Assembly (NCBI GenBank): GCA_045629005.1
Contig: JAZQQJ010000058.1
Coordinates: forward strand, 1-14,479
From: RGIG3528 sp045629005
GTDB lineage: Bacteria; Bacillota; Clostridia; Lachnospirales; Lachnospiraceae
DNA length: 14,479 nucleotides
Reading direction: 5' to 3'
The notes beneath the pieces were generated by a model. The model was given only the letters and a program-made list of their open reading frames with translations, did not search any database and was not told the origin of the DNA. The position numbers and the translations under genes are program-made. How positions within the stretch are numbered: the stretch's first letter is position 1; each line of letters starts with the position of its first letter. Below are positions 13,624 to 14,479 of this stretch, piece by piece.

Positions 13624-14479
13624 CTATTTCTTCTCAATTCCTGGAAGATTACTTAATTCCAAGGTACTAAGCGTAGTCATCTGCTGAACAGCCAGTTCAT
13701 GTAACAACTGCATTCTTTCAGCTTGACTTTTTCCTTGTTTAATCAAAATAGCATTGTAGCTTTCCATATTTGACAGCACAAGTAACTGATATATTGTCGC
13801 TACATCTCTGATGTTTCCTTTTTCATTTGGATTGCTGTCACGCCACTCTTTTGCTGTCTTACCAAATAACACTGTATTTAGCAAATAACACTGTATTTAG
13901 CAAATCCGCTTCACTTGCATAAGTATACGAAATCTGCTGTGGTGTAAGTACTGGTGGAATTAGTTTCTCCTTAATTGCATCTGTATGAACTCTGTAATTC
14001 AACTTTGAAATTTCACGATTCAGATTCCAATTAAGTGATAATTTACTATTCTCTTCTGTTTTTAATCGCTTATAATCTTTTATTATGTAGAGTTTAAATT
14101 CTGGTGATACCCATGAGGCAAATTCAAATGCTATATCAGAGTGTGCAAAGGTTCCACCATAACGACCTGATTTACTTATAATACCTATTGCATTTGTAGC
14201 CTCAATCCATTTCTTTGGAGACATTGTAAATGCATTAGCTCCTGCTTTATTTTTAAACCCCTCGAATTCGATGGGGTTAAAATCCGGATTATGTAATTTT
14301 TCCCACAATCCAAGGAATTCTATTACGTCTCTACCTCTCATCCAATTCTGTATTACAGCAGTAGGATCATCGCTTTTATATTTAGCAATATCTGTCAATG
14401 AAATAAATTCATTTTCAAAATCCGTAGTGTATATACCAATATCTATCCCATTTGCATGGATTGTATCTTTAATAATTCT
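13624..14479 (-). pseudogene. KilA-N domain protein, frameshifted by a 19-bp duplication, 5' end outside window
   Basis: The reading frame is open from the right edge: GIDIGIYTTDFENEFISLTD leads into IAKYKSDDPTAVIQNWMRGR, the KilA-N DNA-binding domain found in phage antirepressors and many bacterial relatives, and continues with FLGLWEKLHNPDFNPIEFEGF. No start lies inside the window; the TTG at 14398 is internal. At ADLLNTVLF the frame is lost by a 19-bp tandem duplication, giving a stop at 13859. Removing one copy restores ADLLNTVLFGKTAKEWRDSN and the C-terminus to the stop at 13624. The damage is the only defect seen, so it may be recent or reversible. No other phage gene lies in the window. 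Confidence 0.82.
13863..13905. repeat. 19-bp tandem duplication inside the KilA-N gene
   Basis: CAAATAACACTGTATTTAG occurs at 13863-13881 and again at 13882-13900, followed by CAAAT, giving about 2.3 copies. Both full copies are identical. A 19-base gain shifts the reading frame by one. Confidence 0.95.

Noticed and set aside
1..14479. CRISPR array, tRNA or rRNA genes
   Set aside because: No regularly spaced repeats, cloverleaf or rRNA-like sequence was seen on either strand. The only tandem repeats are the Pro/Thr stalk units and the 19-bp duplication.

Overview
The window looks like the chromosome of a low-to-moderate GC Gram-positive anaerobe, most likely a clostridial Lachnospiraceae relative (Butyrivibrio/Roseburia/Eubacterium type). 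This is inferred from strong GGAGG-type ribosome sites, a lipobox lipoprotein, a surface protein with a Pro/Thr spacer and C-terminal membrane anchor, an Isf-like flavoprotein, and clostridial-type serine dehydratase and KilA-N relics. It cannot be proved from sequence alone.

Left block (1-4113, all on the minus strand). Read in the direction of transcription it holds: a 36-codon Thr/Tyr-rich small protein with its own promoter; a terminator; a class I SAM-dependent methyltransferase; the C-terminal relic of a GNAT acetyltransferase; a stand-alone LytTR DNA-binding protein; a four-helix DUF3021 membrane protein; and an ABC-2 type exporter (ATPase plus permease). The LytTR/DUF3021 pair resembles the LytTR regulatory systems in which a membrane protein restrains a LytTR activator. 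Two 9-bp repeats with a 21-bp period, the geometry expected of a LytTR site, lie in the only gap between the pair and the exporter. The exporter is therefore probably the regulated target. A palindrome with 29-bp arms closes the block.

Middle block (4228-8574). A divergent promoter drives a small DUF3592 membrane protein. A YfbK-like von Willebrand A lipoprotein follows on the plus strand. A strong bidirectional-looking terminator separates it from a convergent hybrid histidine kinase with seven predicted membrane segments and a C-terminal receiver.

Decayed segment (8700-9244). A 5'-truncated group II intron (reverse transcriptase C-terminus plus recognisable domain V and a domain VI-like hairpin) directly abuts the C-terminal piece of a MATE efflux pump on the opposite strand.

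Right block (9308-14479, all minus). It holds a transglutaminase-like surface protein, an L-serine dehydratase pseudogene with two internal deletions, a tandem-GNAT acetyltransferase, an Isf-like flavoprotein with a long inverted-repeat operator upstream, and a KilA-N domain gene. The KilA-N gene is broken by a 19-bp tandem duplication and runs off the right edge.

The most interesting parts are the small-peptide / methyltransferase / LytTR-DUF3021 / exporter layout and the number of partly deleted genes whose damage can be read base by base.
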